The notes below the pieces were generated by a model. The model was given only the letters and a program-made list of their open reading frames with translations. It made no database searches and was not told the DNA's origin. Shown here in pieces: positions 8,508 through 16,671 of a stretch of 64,000 nt of DNA. Position numbers and translations under genes: made by a program. The stretch comes from QVMG01 sp032073245 (GTDB lineage: Bacteria > Bacteroidota > Bacteroidia > Bacteroidales > Tannerellaceae): contig DAMANX010000003.1 of the NCBI GenBank assembly GCA_032073245.1, positions 62,001 to 126,000 on the forward strand, read 5' to 3'. Within the stretch, counting starts at the first letter, position 1; every line of letters begins with the position of its first letter.

Positions 8508-8917
8508 ACGATAAAGAAATAGATGAATTGATCGATAAAGTTCTCCATGAAGAACAGGAGTTACCAGAAGGCCTGTCCGAAAGATTGGAACAGTATATCG
8601 AGCAGTTGGAAGCCGATGAAAAGGAACAAAAGAGTTCCTTGTTCAGAAAACGTTTTCTGATTACAATAAGTAGCGTTGCTGCAGCACTTTTGCTTGGTGT
8701 AGCCATCTTCTTCCAGACAGAACGAACAAATCTACAGCCTACAGTGGCTGATACTTTTAGTGATCCATACGAAGCTGCTGAAGCAGCCGAGAAAGCATTA
8801 GCTTTTCTTTCCACTCAATTTAATAAAGGAGTGGATCAGGTAAGCGACGCTCAACTGGAGATAGAAAAAGTAAATGAAATAGTAAACAAACAATTGAAAG
8901 ATATCAACATACAATGA
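8504..8917 (+). CDS. Single-pass membrane protein, putative anti-sigma factor
   Basis: This 137-residue protein has an acidic cytoplasmic N-terminus of about 48 residues (predicted helical, EELPEGLSERLEQYIEQLEA), one transmembrane helix at about 51-70, and a periplasmic tail of about 65 residues. This is the topology of ECF anti-sigma factors, although no recognised ZAS (zinc-binding anti-sigma) motif is present. It overlaps the sigma gene by 4 bases and the following DUF4252 gene by 4 bases. The anti-sigma role is inferred from topology and position. Confidence 0.65.
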   Translation: MNDKEIDELIDKVLHEEQELPEGLSERLEQYIEQLEADEKEQKSSLFRKRFLITISSVAAALLLGVAIFFQTERTNLQPTVADTFSDPYEAAEAAEKALAFLSTQFNKGVDQVSDAQLEIEKVNEIVNKQLKDINIQ

Positions 8918-9393
8918 AAACTAAATATATATTAATAACCATCCTGTGCCTGGCATTTGCACAGTTCAGCTTTGCTCAAAACAATAGCACTAAGTTGTTC
9001 GATAAATATGCCGATATGGATAATGTGACTTCTGTATATATCTCTAAAGCAATGTTCAAAATGATGCCGACAATTGAGACAGGCGGACTCAATCTGATGA
9101 ATATGATGGGGAAAATAGAGTCTCTGCAAATCCTCACTACCGAACGGCAAGATATTACTTCCAATATGCAAAAAGAATTCAGTCAATTAGTAGGCAAAGG
9201 ACATGAGGAGCTAATGCGCGTTCGCGACGGAAAAACAAGAGCTACTTTCTATGCCGATATGAAAGGAGATAATGTGAAAGACCTGTTAATGCTGGCAAAA
9301 ACAGATAGTTCTTTTATTGTCATTCAGCTACTTGGAAGCTTTAGTTTGAAAGATATTCAGGATATTGCCAATAATATGGAGATAGAAAAGTAA
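8914..9393 (+). CDS. DUF4252 exported protein (second of two)
   Basis: This 159-residue protein has a signal peptide ending SFAQ (about residue 22). The mature part begins NNSTKLFDKYADMDNVTSVYIS, aligning with the start of the DUF4252 domain in the first copy, and the MMP/NLMNMMGKIESLQIL region is the family core. The two copies are clearly diverged, so this is an old duplication or two family members kept around one sigma factor. It may sense or respond to an envelope condition; nothing more can be said. Confidence 0.82.
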   Translation: MKTKYILITILCLAFAQFSFAQNNSTKLFDKYADMDNVTSVYISKAMFKMMPTIETGGLNLMNMMGKIESLQILTTERQDITSNMQKEFSQLVGKGHEELMRVRDGKTRATFYADMKGDNVKDLLMLAKTDSSFIVIQLLGSFSLKDIQDIANNMEIEK

Positions 9394-9415
9394 TTGGACT
9401 CTTACAGTAATTTAC

Positions 9416-9458
9416 AAAATAAAACGCCCTTAATGCCTTTAGAGGCATTAAGGGCGTT
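9416..9458 (-). terminator. Terminator of mutS
   Basis: AACGCCCTTAATGCCT (9423-9438) and AGGCATTAAGGGCGTT (9443-9458) form a perfect 16-bp stem with a TTAG loop. On the minus strand the stem is followed by TTTTATTTTG, and it lies 7 bases past the mutS stop. It also separates mutS from the convergent DUF4252 gene. Confidence 0.88.
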
Positions 9459-9464
9459 AAAGGC

Positions 9465-12077
9465 TTATTTACCCGTAATGATTTTCTTTATTTCACTTAA
9501 CTTGTTCAGTGCTTCCAGAGGAGTTAGATTATTTACATCCATATTCTTAATCTCATCCCTTACCTGGCTAAGTACAGGATCATCCAGCTGAAAAAAGTTT
9601 AACTGGAAACCTTCGGCTGCTGCCGCGATATCTTTCATTGGTTTTGCTATTCCATCCTGTCGGTTTTCCGACTCAAGCTGTTTCAGTATTTCATTGGATC
9701 TTTTTACGATGCTTTTAGGCATACCGGCCATACGTGCTACATGGATACCGAAACTATGCTCGCTCCCTCCCTTAACCAATTTACGAAGGAATATCACTTT
9801 ATTGCCAACCTCTTTGACTGAAACATTAAAGTTCTTAATACGTTTGAAAGAGCGTTCCATCTCATTCAATTCATGATAATGGGTAGCAAAAAGAGTTTTT
9901 GCTCTTGCGTTCGGGTGTTCGTGTATATATTCTACAATAGCCCAGGCGATAGAAATACCATCATACGTACTTGTTCCACGGCCTAGCTCATCAAACAATA
10001 CAAGACTGCGGGGAGAAAGGTTATTTAGGATATCAGACGCTTCATTCATCTCCACCATAAAGGTTGATTCCCCAAGAGATATATTATCAGAAGCCCCCAC
10101 ACGCGTAAATATCTTATCCACAATCCCAATACGTGCACTATCCGCAGGAACAAAACAGCCGATTTGTGCCATTAATGTAATCAATGCTGTCTGGCGTAGC
10201 AAAGCAGATTTACCCGCCATGTTGGGGCCGGTAATGACAATGATTTGCTGCTTTTCACTATCCATATACACATCATTTGCAATATAGGGTTCATCCAAGG
10301 GTAGCTGCTTTTCAATTACCGGGTGGCGACCTGCCTTTATATCAAGAACCTCAGATTCATTGATTTCAGGGCGGATATATTTATTTTGCTGAGCAGCTTT
10401 CGCAAATGAAAGCAGGCAATCCAGCCGTCCTATAAGATTTGCATTCAATTGAATTGGAGGTATATATTCCATCAGACATATTACCAGATCATTGAATAAT
10501 CGGCTTTCAAGCGCCAGAATTTTTTCTTCTGCTCCAAGAATCTTTTCTTCATATTCCTTTAACTCTTCGGTAATGTAGCGTTCGGCATTGACTAACGTTT
10601 GCTTACGGATCCATTCCGGTGGAACCTTATCTTTGTGCGTATTACGGACTTCAATATAATATCCGAAAACATTATTAAAGGCAATTTTGAGGCTTGGGAT
10701 TCCTGTTCGTTCGCTTTCGCGTTGTTGTACCTGCAAGAGATAATCTTTTCCACTGTATGCTATGGCACGTAATTCATCCAGTTCAGGATTGACACCACGG
10801 GCTATTACACCTCCTTTATTCAATAAGGCAGGAGGATCGTTATTGACTTCATGTTCTATACGTTCACGGATAGTCAGACAAGGATTTAATTGTTCTCCAA
10901 TTCGGCACAAACTAGGTTCATCACTTTCTTCACATGCCTGTTTGATTGGTTCCAATGCACGTAAAGCCACTTTTAGTTGCACAACTTCTCTGGGCGAGAC
11001 ACGCCCAACAGCAACTTTTGATATAATACGTTCCAGGTCACCAATTAGTTCCAACTGACTCTCGAGCATTTCTTTCATTTCAGGACGGCGGAAGAAATGA
11101 TCTACTACATCCTGACGCTCCCGGATAGGTTTGACATCTTTCAAAGGAAATAAAACCCATCGCCGCAATAAACGGGAACCCATCGGAGAAACAGTCTTGT
11201 CGATAACATCTAAAAGGCTTTTCCCCTCATCGTTCATCGTTCCTACTAATTCAAGACTTCGAACGGTGAACTTATCCAGACGCACATAACGATCTTCCTC
11301 AATACGGGAAAGCGAAGTGATATGCCCGATTTGATTATGTTGGGTAATATCCAGATAATGCAGGATAGCACCCGAGGCTATAATTCCCTGTTTCAAATGA
11401 TGAACACCGAACCCTTTCAGACTCTTGGTTTCAAAGTGTTTCAACAAACGGTCGTTTGCTGCATCCGAAGTGAAAACCCAATCATCCAGTTCAAAAACAA
11501 AGAAACGAGGGCCAAAAGCTTCTTCAAATTTCTTCCGGCTATTCCGTTCGATTAAGACTTCTTTCGGGAAAAAGTTATTCAATAGTTTATCAATGTAGTC
11601 TATTGTTCCTTCTGCTGTAAGAAATTCGCCTGTAGATATATCTAGAAAAGCAATACCACAACCACTCTTTCCAAAATGAAGAGCTGCCAGGAAATTATTC
11701 TCTTTATGGTTAAGTATATTATCATTAATAGAAACACCCGGCGTTACCAATTCTGTAATACCACGTTTAACCAATTTCTTGGTCATTTTAGGATCTTCTA
11801 ACTGGTCACAGATTGCTACACGCTTACCGGCACGTACTAATTTGGGAAGATATGTATCTAATGCATGATGGGGAAATCCGGCCATTTCAACAAATTGTCC
11901 CGGCCCATTAGCTTTCTTGGTTTGTACTATCCCAACTATCTCTGCACCTATCACGGCATCTTCCCCATACATCTCATAAAAGTCTCCTACCCGAAAGAGA
12001 AGAATTGCATCGGGATGCTTCGCTTTAATATCGAAGTATTGCCGCATTAATGGTGTTTCAACTATTTGTTTTGTCAC
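9465..12077 (-). CDS. mutS: DNA mismatch repair protein MutS
   Basis: At 870 residues this is full-length MutS. The N-terminal mismatch-reading motif is visible (LFRVGDFYEMYG, Phe-x-Glu at about residues 34-36). The ATPase domain has Walker A GPNMAGKS (617-624), Walker B LVLFDE (692-697) and the LGRGTSTYDG signature. The C-terminus ends PLEALNKLSEIKKII, the usual MutS tail. It binds base mismatches and small loops and recruits MutL. It is monocistronic, with a promoter-like TATCTTTG 27 bases upstream and its own terminator. Confidence 0.98.
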   Translation of the reverse strand: MTKQIVETPLMRQYFDIKAKHPDAILLFRVGDFYEMYGEDAVIGAEIVGIVQTKKANGPGQFVEMAGFPHHALDTYLPKLVRAGKRVAICDQLEDPKMTKKLVKRGITELVTPGVSINDNILNHKENNFLAALHFGKSGCGIAFLDISTGEFLTAEGTIDYIDKLLNNFFPKEVLIERNSRKKFEEAFGPRFFVFELDDWVFTSDAANDRLLKHFETKSLKGFGVHHLKQGIIASGAILHYLDITQHNQIGHITSLSRIEEDRYVRLDKFTVRSLELVGTMNDEGKSLLDVIDKTVSPMGSRLLRRWVLFPLKDVKPIRERQDVVDHFFRRPEMKEMLESQLELIGDLERIISKVAVGRVSPREVVQLKVALRALEPIKQACEESDEPSLCRIGEQLNPCLTIRERIEHEVNNDPPALLNKGGVIARGVNPELDELRAIAYSGKDYLLQVQQRESERTGIPSLKIAFNNVFGYYIEVRNTHKDKVPPEWIRKQTLVNAERYITEELKEYEEKILGAEEKILALESRLFNDLVICLMEYIPPIQLNANLIGRLDCLLSFAKAAQQNKYIRPEINESEVLDIKAGRHPVIEKQLPLDEPYIANDVYMDSEKQQIIVITGPNMAGKSALLRQTALITLMAQIGCFVPADSARIGIVDKIFTRVGASDNISLGESTFMVEMNEASDILNNLSPRSLVLFDELGRGTSTYDGISIAWAIVEYIHEHPNARAKTLFATHYHELNEMERSFKRIKNFNVSVKEVGNKVIFLRKLVKGGSEHSFGIHVARMAGMPKSIVKRSNEILKQLESENRQDGIAKPMKDIAAAAEGFQLNFFQLDDPVLSQVRDEIKNMDVNNLTPLEALNKLSEIKKIITGK

Positions 12078-12103
12078 TGTATTTGTTTTTCATAATGGAT
12101 TGA

Positions 12104-12111
12104 CAAAGATA
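12104..12111 (-). promoter_or_regulatory. mutS promoter -7 element
   Basis: On the minus strand the sequence reads TATCTTTG, matching TAnnTTTG, 27 bases upstream of the mutS ATG. No clear -33 TTG is seen at the usual distance. Confidence 0.5.
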
Positions 12112-12240
12112 TAAAATTTAGACCTGCCTCGTGGCAGAATTCAAAGAGAAAAGAAAAAGAAGTCTCAAAAAAGAATTATCTTAGCCATCTTAAATATTCT
12201 ATCAGCAGACAATTTTATTACTCACTAAAATAGGTCTTGT

Positions 12241-13404
12241 ATGAAAAAGCTCGTCTCTCTATTTATTGCATTATTATGCTGCACTTCGGCATATTGTCAA
12301 TCGGATTTTAAAATCATTTATGGCCCTTACTTACAGGGAATGACAGAACATGAAGTTACTGTTGTGTGGGTCACCAACAAAGAAGCGGTTTCATGGGTCG
12401 AACTGGCACCGGATGATGGTTCGCATTTCTATGCGGAAGAACGTCCGCAATTCTTTCATACCGACTTTGGTAAAAAAGAAATCGGAACTCTTCACAAAGT
12501 GAAGATCACCGGGTTAGAAAAAGCCACGTCTTATCGCTACCGTATCTATTCCAAAGAGGTAACTGCTAAAGAAAATTACTTTATAGGTTATGGAAAAGTA
12601 GTAGCAAGCGATGTTTATCGTGGTAAACCGTATGTTTTTAAAACACTGGATCGTGCAAAGCCGTCTATGTCGTTTACTATGGTAAATGATATTCATGAAA
12701 GTAGTGAGTTACTTGATAAGCTGATTAAACAGGAAAACCTGAAAGAATTGGATTTTGTATTATTCAATGGGGATATGGTTAGCAATATGTTCTCACAAGA
12801 ACAAGTGTTTGATGGATTCATCACCCAGTCGGTTAAATCTTTCGCATCTGAACTTCCTTTCTTTATGGCACGTGGTAATCACGAAACTCGCGGTTTGTTT
12901 TCTAATCAATATATAAACTATTTTCCTACTTCAACAGGCCAACCTTATTACTCATTCCGTCAGGGCCCGGTTTTCTTTGTCGTGCTTGATGCTGGAGAAG
13001 ACAAACCTGATAGTGATATTGAATATCATGGATTGGCTGCTTTCGATCAATACAGGGAAGATCAGATAAACTGGTTGAAAGAAACATTGGAAAGTGACGA
13101 GTTTAAACAGGCACCTGTAAAGATTGCCATCATGCATGTTCCTCCTATCCGCTCTACCTGGCATGGGCCAATTCAGGTTAAGAAGCATTTTATTCCTTTA
13201 CTGAATGCAGCCGGTATCGATCTTATGTTAAGCGGACATCTCCACCGTCATTTCTACATTCCTGCAGGTGAAGAAGACTGTAATTTCCCAATCCTTATCA
13301 ATGCTAATAAACATGTCGTGCATTTTGACGTAACAGGAAAGCAAATACGTATGCAGATAAAGGATGAAGAAGGAAAACTATTTAAAGAGATCAAGGTGAA
13401 TTAG
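12241..13404 (+). CDS. Exported metallophosphoesterase with purple-acid-phosphatase-like N-terminal domain
   Basis: This 387-residue protein has a Sec signal peptide (ending about Cys19-Gln20, SAYCQ). Residues of about 25-115 form a fibronectin-like domain as in purple acid phosphatases (YGPYLQGMTEHEVTVVWVT). The catalytic calcineurin-type domain follows, with metal-binding motifs NDIHE, FNGDMVS, RGNHETRG, MHVPP and SGHLHRH in the usual order. It is predicted to be a periplasmic phosphatase or phosphodiesterase; the substrate is unknown. It stands alone between mutS (divergent) and a hairpin-rich gap. Confidence 0.9.
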   Translation: MKKLVSLFIALLCCTSAYCQSDFKIIYGPYLQGMTEHEVTVVWVTNKEAVSWVELAPDDGSHFYAEERPQFFHTDFGKKEIGTLHKVKITGLEKATSYRYRIYSKEVTAKENYFIGYGKVVASDVYRGKPYVFKTLDRAKPSMSFTMVNDIHESSELLDKLIKQENLKELDFVLFNGDMVSNMFSQEQVFDGFITQSVKSFASELPFFMARGNHETRGLFSNQYINYFPTSTGQPYYSFRQGPVFFVVLDAGEDKPDSDIEYHGLAAFDQYREDQINWLKETLESDEFKQAPVKIAIMHVPPIRSTWHGPIQVKKHFIPLLNAAGIDLMLSGHLHRHFYIPAGEEDCNFPILINANKHVVHFDVTGKQIRMQIKDEEGKLFKEIKVN

Positions 13405-13413
13405 CTTTAATCA

Positions 13414-13535
13414 ATAGCCCGCTGCTTTAGCTGCGGGTAAATGAAGTAAATGAGAATGGCTTTAGCCGAACTCTTGTTTTGGCTAAAGCCATTCTTTTTT
13501 ATCTGATCTAACCCGCAGCTAAAGCAGCGGGCTAT
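13414..13535. repeat. Nested inverted repeats including a terminator
   Basis: An outer pair of perfect 25-bp arms (13414-13438 and 13511-13535; core CCCGCTGCTTTAGCTGCGGG) surrounds an inner hairpin GAATGGCTTTAGCC (13454-13467) / GGCTAAAGCCATTC (13481-13494) followed by six T. The inner hairpin is a good rho-independent terminator for the phosphoesterase gene. The outer arms contain a similar GCTTTAGC core, suggesting insertion or duplication of a repeat within a related repeat. Confidence 0.8.
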
Positions 13536-13687
13536 TCATAATCCCATAAAATGGGGACCTAAAGGTTAAGTTAATTATAATTAACGGCTTACACAATAAG
13601 CAGCTAAACACTGTATATCATTTAAAAGGGTGGTTTATGGGCCTTAGTAAACCATATTCTTTTTGTTAACCTCTAAAATTTATAAAT

Positions 13688-15127
13688 ATGAAAATGCAAC
13701 GACGGAATTTTTTAAAAGCCTCGATGGTCGGGGCAGGAGCTCTTCTTACAGGTATAACCGGTTACGCATCTGTTGAAGAAGCAAATGAACGAATGAAAGC
13801 AGCCCAAAAGATTGGGAATAATCGTAAACAACTCTTTAATATGTGTGGATTTGCGGCACCGCCTCTGCCTACTGTACGTGTAGGATATGTAGGTATTGGT
13901 AGCCGTGGAACCGGTGCTGTAAACCGTATGATGTATATAAAACAAGCAGAAGTTACTGCTTTATGTGATATAAGCGAAGCACGGGTAAAATTAAATCAGG
14001 AAACCCTAGCTAAAAATAACCGTCGTCCCGCCAAAGAATATTTTGGCAATGAAAACGCATGGAAGAAAATGTGTGAGCAGGAAGATATCGACCTTATTTA
14101 TATTGCTACATCCTGGGATTGGCATACTCCTATTGCTGTATATGCCATGGAATGTGGTAAACATGTAGTGATTGAAGTGCCTGCAGCCCGTAATATGGAA
14201 GAATGTTGGCAACTTGTAGAAGCTTCGGAACGAACTAAAAGACATTGCATGCAATTAGAGAATTGCTGTTATGACTTCTTTGAGATTATGACAATCAACA
14301 TGGTTCAAAAGGGTGTATTCGGTGAAATAGTTCATGGCGAAGGAGCTTATATACATGACCTGTTGAAAGGTATGTTCGGGCGGCCTCCGGTAGACGGCGG
14401 CCGTGTAGCATGGCGCTGGACCGAGAACCATCAAAGTGGAAATCCTTATCCAACCCACGGATTAGGGCCAATCTGCTGGGCTATGGATATTAACCGCGGT
14501 GATCAGATGGATTATCTTACTTCCCTATCATCTGATGATTTCCAGATGGAAGCATTAGCGAAAGAGTTAGCCGGAGAAAATGATTATTATAAACCGATGG
14601 CAGCTAAGACGTATCGGGGTAATATGAATACTTCTCTTGTAAAGACTCATAAAGGAAAATCAATAATGATCCAACATGATGTCACCTCTCCCCGCCCATA
14701 TAGCCGTATTCATATCCTGAGTGGTACGAAAGGATACGCACAGAAATACCCGCTTCCCGGTAAGATAGCTTTCGGGCATGCTTTTGAAGATGAAGCTGCC
14801 ATGAAAAAGCTGGAAGATGAGTATACTCCCGAATTAGTAAAACATATTGCCGATGCTGCCCGATTGGTAGGAGGACACGGAGGTATGGACTTTATAATGG
14901 ATTGGCGCTTAATTGATTGTCTACGCAATGGCCTCCCTCTGGATATGGATGTATACGATGCAGCAGCCTGGAGTTGCATAACGCCTCTAAGTATATGGTC
15001 TGTTGCCAATCGTTCCAACTCGATAGAGGTACCTGATTTCACAGGAGGCTCCTGGAAATCAAATAAGCCTGTTGATTTGACGCTACGAGGCGGAGGTAAT
15101 ACAGATGTTATAGAAAGTGTTAAATAG
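13688..15127 (+). CDS. Gfo/Idh/MocA oxidoreductase, GH109-like, Tat-exported
   Basis: This 479-residue protein has a twin-arginine signal (QRRNFLKASMVGAGALL). The Rossmann motif VGYVGIGSRGTG is at 66-77. EVPAA replaces the usual EKP, and ERTKRHCMQLENCCYDFFE with YPTHGLGPI are hallmarks of GH109, whose members cleave alpha-N-acetylgalactosaminides by a redox mechanism with tightly bound NAD. Tat export fits a cofactor loaded in the cytoplasm. The sugar specificity here is not proven. It is a single gene with hairpins on both sides. Confidence 0.85.
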   Translation: MKMQRRNFLKASMVGAGALLTGITGYASVEEANERMKAAQKIGNNRKQLFNMCGFAAPPLPTVRVGYVGIGSRGTGAVNRMMYIKQAEVTALCDISEARVKLNQETLAKNNRRPAKEYFGNENAWKKMCEQEDIDLIYIATSWDWHTPIAVYAMECGKHVVIEVPAARNMEECWQLVEASERTKRHCMQLENCCYDFFEIMTINMVQKGVFGEIVHGEGAYIHDLLKGMFGRPPVDGGRVAWRWTENHQSGNPYPTHGLGPICWAMDINRGDQMDYLTSLSSDDFQMEALAKELAGENDYYKPMAAKTYRGNMNTSLVKTHKGKSIMIQHDVTSPRPYSRIHILSGTKGYAQKYPLPGKIAFGHAFEDEAAMKKLEDEYTPELVKHIADAARLVGGHGGMDFIMDWRLIDCLRNGLPLDMDVYDAAAWSCITPLSIWSVANRSNSIEVPDFTGGSWKSNKPVDLTLRGGGNTDVIESVK

Positions 15128-15142
15128 GCAAATCTTAGTAAA

Positions 15143-15226
15143 GCCTTTAATGCCCTTAAAGGCTTTAAAGGCATTAAGGGCTGGATTGAGGGCTTAAGGA
15201 ATTAAAACCTTAAGCCCTTTCTATTT
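15143..15226 (+). terminator. Tandem hairpins and terminator after the GH109-like gene
   Basis: GCCTTTAA (15143-15150) / TTAAAGGC (15156-15163) is followed by GGCATTAAGGGC, a motif shared with the mutS terminator. Then GGGCTTAAGG (15190-15199) / CCTTAAGCCC (15208-15217) is followed by TTTCTATTT. The last hairpin is the likely terminator; the first may be a repeat relic. Confidence 0.7.
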
Positions 15227-15268
15227 ATAGAGATTTGCGTATTTTTCCCTACTTTTGTCTTCAAATTT

Positions 15269-15988
15269 ATGAAGATGAATTATCCCTGGAACAGCCGGAC
15301 AGAATTATTGATGGGTGCAGAGCGTCTAGCACACTTTGCCAAGAGCCATGTATTGGTTGTAGGATTAGGAGGTGTCGGAGCTTACGCAGCAGAGCTGATC
15401 TGTCGTGCAGGTATTGGGCAAATGACAATAGTGGATGCAGATGTAGTGCAGGAAAGCAATATCAACCGCCAACTTCCCGCAACACATTCTACTTTAGGAA
15501 AATCAAAGGCAGAAATAATGGGCGCCCGATTACTGGATATCAATCCTCAATTGAAGCTAACAGTCATTCAGGAGTTCCTTCGCGACGAAAAGACAGAAGA
15601 GCTTCTAAACGCTGCACATTATGATTTTATTGTTGATGCTATCGACTCTCTGAGCCCTAAAGTGTATTTGATTCAAAATGCCCTGCAAAAAGGAATACCA
15701 ATTGTTTCTTCTATGGGTGCCGGGGCGAAGGTCGACCCCTCACAAGTGAGAATAGCTGACATCTCTAAGTCTTTTAATTGCACGTTGGCAAAGATGGTGC
15801 GCAAGCGTTTGCATAAAATGAACATCTATAAAGGCATTCCGGTTGTATTCTCTACGGAGAAAGTCAATCCGGATGCAGTAATCGAAGTCGATAACGAAGA
15901 ATGCAAAAAGACAACGACAGGCACAGTATCTTACATGCCTGCGATCTTTGGTTGTAATCTGGCTTCGTATGTGATACAAAATATATAA
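15269..15988 (+). CDS. tcdA: tRNA threonylcarbamoyladenosine dehydratase
   Basis: This 239-residue ThiF/E1-like ATPase has the nucleotide-binding loop VLVVGLGGVGAYAAE (28-42) and DADVVQESNINRQ, with the Asn-Arg-Gln adenylation residues. MGAGAKVDP and SVSYMP-like (GTVSYMPAIFG) motifs are typical of TcdA/CsdL. It cyclises t6A37 to ct6A in tRNAs. Homologues MoeB and ThiF lack this C-terminal pattern and usually sit with cofactor genes, so TcdA is favoured. It ends 8 bases before the ABC ATPase gene. Confidence 0.92.
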   Translation: MKMNYPWNSRTELLMGAERLAHFAKSHVLVVGLGGVGAYAAELICRAGIGQMTIVDADVVQESNINRQLPATHSTLGKSKAEIMGARLLDINPQLKLTVIQEFLRDEKTEELLNAAHYDFIVDAIDSLSPKVYLIQNALQKGIPIVSSMGAGAKVDPSQVRIADISKSFNCTLAKMVRKRLHKMNIYKGIPVVFSTEKVNPDAVIEVDNEECKKTTTGTVSYMPAIFGCNLASYVIQNI

Positions 15989-15996
15989 TCTGACAA

Positions 15997-16656
15997 GTGA
16001 TACAAACAAAAGGCATAACCAAGAGTTTCGGCTCTCTTCAGGTATTGAAGGGAATCGACCTTTCAATCGGAAAAAGTGAAATAGTAGCCATCGTCGGCCC
16101 GAGCGGAGCCGGTAAAACAACATTGCTACAAATCATTGGAACACTTGATTCTCCTGATGATGGCCAGTTAATTATCAACAATACCCTGATCCAGGGAATG
16201 AGTGATAAAGAATTATCTGCCTTCCGTAACCGGAATCTTGGCTTTGTCTTCCAGTTTCATCAATTACTTCCTGAATTTACCTCCCTGGAAAATGTTATGA
16301 TACCGGCCTTGATTGCCCGAGAAAAACCTCAGGCTGCCGAGAAGAGGGCCAAGGAATTGCTGGATTTCATGGGTCTTACCGACCGCATGACACATAAACC
16401 GGCTGAGCTATCGGGAGGCGAAAAGCAACGTGTAGCCGTAGCCCGTGCCCTTGTGAATAATCCTTCGGTAATCCTTGCCGATGAACCATCAGGAAGTCTG
16501 GATACAAAAAACAAAGAGGAACTTCATAAACTCTTCTTTGATCTTCGTGACCAGATGAAACAAACATTTGTTATTGTCACGCATGATGAACAATTAGCTA
16601 CAGCAACAGATAGGGTAATTCATATCCGTGACGGCCTTATCGTAACCAAAGAATAA
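15997..16656 (+). CDS. ABC transporter ATP-binding protein, LolD-like
   Basis: This 219-residue ATPase has Walker A GPSGAGKTTLLQ, signature LSGGEKQRVAVARAL, Walker B VILADEPSGSLD and the switch His in VTHDEQ. The sequence class is LolD/MacB (FtsE-like), which extracts lipoproteins or drives mechanotransmission with a FtsX-type permease. No permease gene is adjacent, as is common for lolD in Bacteroidetes. It starts with GTG at 15997, 8 bases after tcdA, giving IQTKGITKSFG at the N-terminus; no better ATG exists. The lolD name is likely but not certain. Confidence 0.88.
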   Translation: MIQTKGITKSFGSLQVLKGIDLSIGKSEIVAIVGPSGAGKTTLLQIIGTLDSPDDGQLIINNTLIQGMSDKELSAFRNRNLGFVFQFHQLLPEFTSLENVMIPALIAREKPQAAEKRAKELLDFMGLTDRMTHKPAELSGGEKQRVAVARALVNNPSVILADEPSGSLDTKNKEELHKLFFDLRDQMKQTFVIVTHDEQLATATDRVIHIRDGLIVTKE

Positions 16657-16671
16657 ACGAAATATAACACT

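Noticed and set aside
13688..15127. Inositol 2-dehydrogenase call
   Set aside because: The EVPAA motif, the ERTKRHCMQLENCCYDFFE stretch and the Tat signal point to the GH109-like group.
15235..15624. Open frame overlapping the start of tcdA
   Set aside because: It lies in a different frame over a strongly recognised gene and its product has no recognisable domain.
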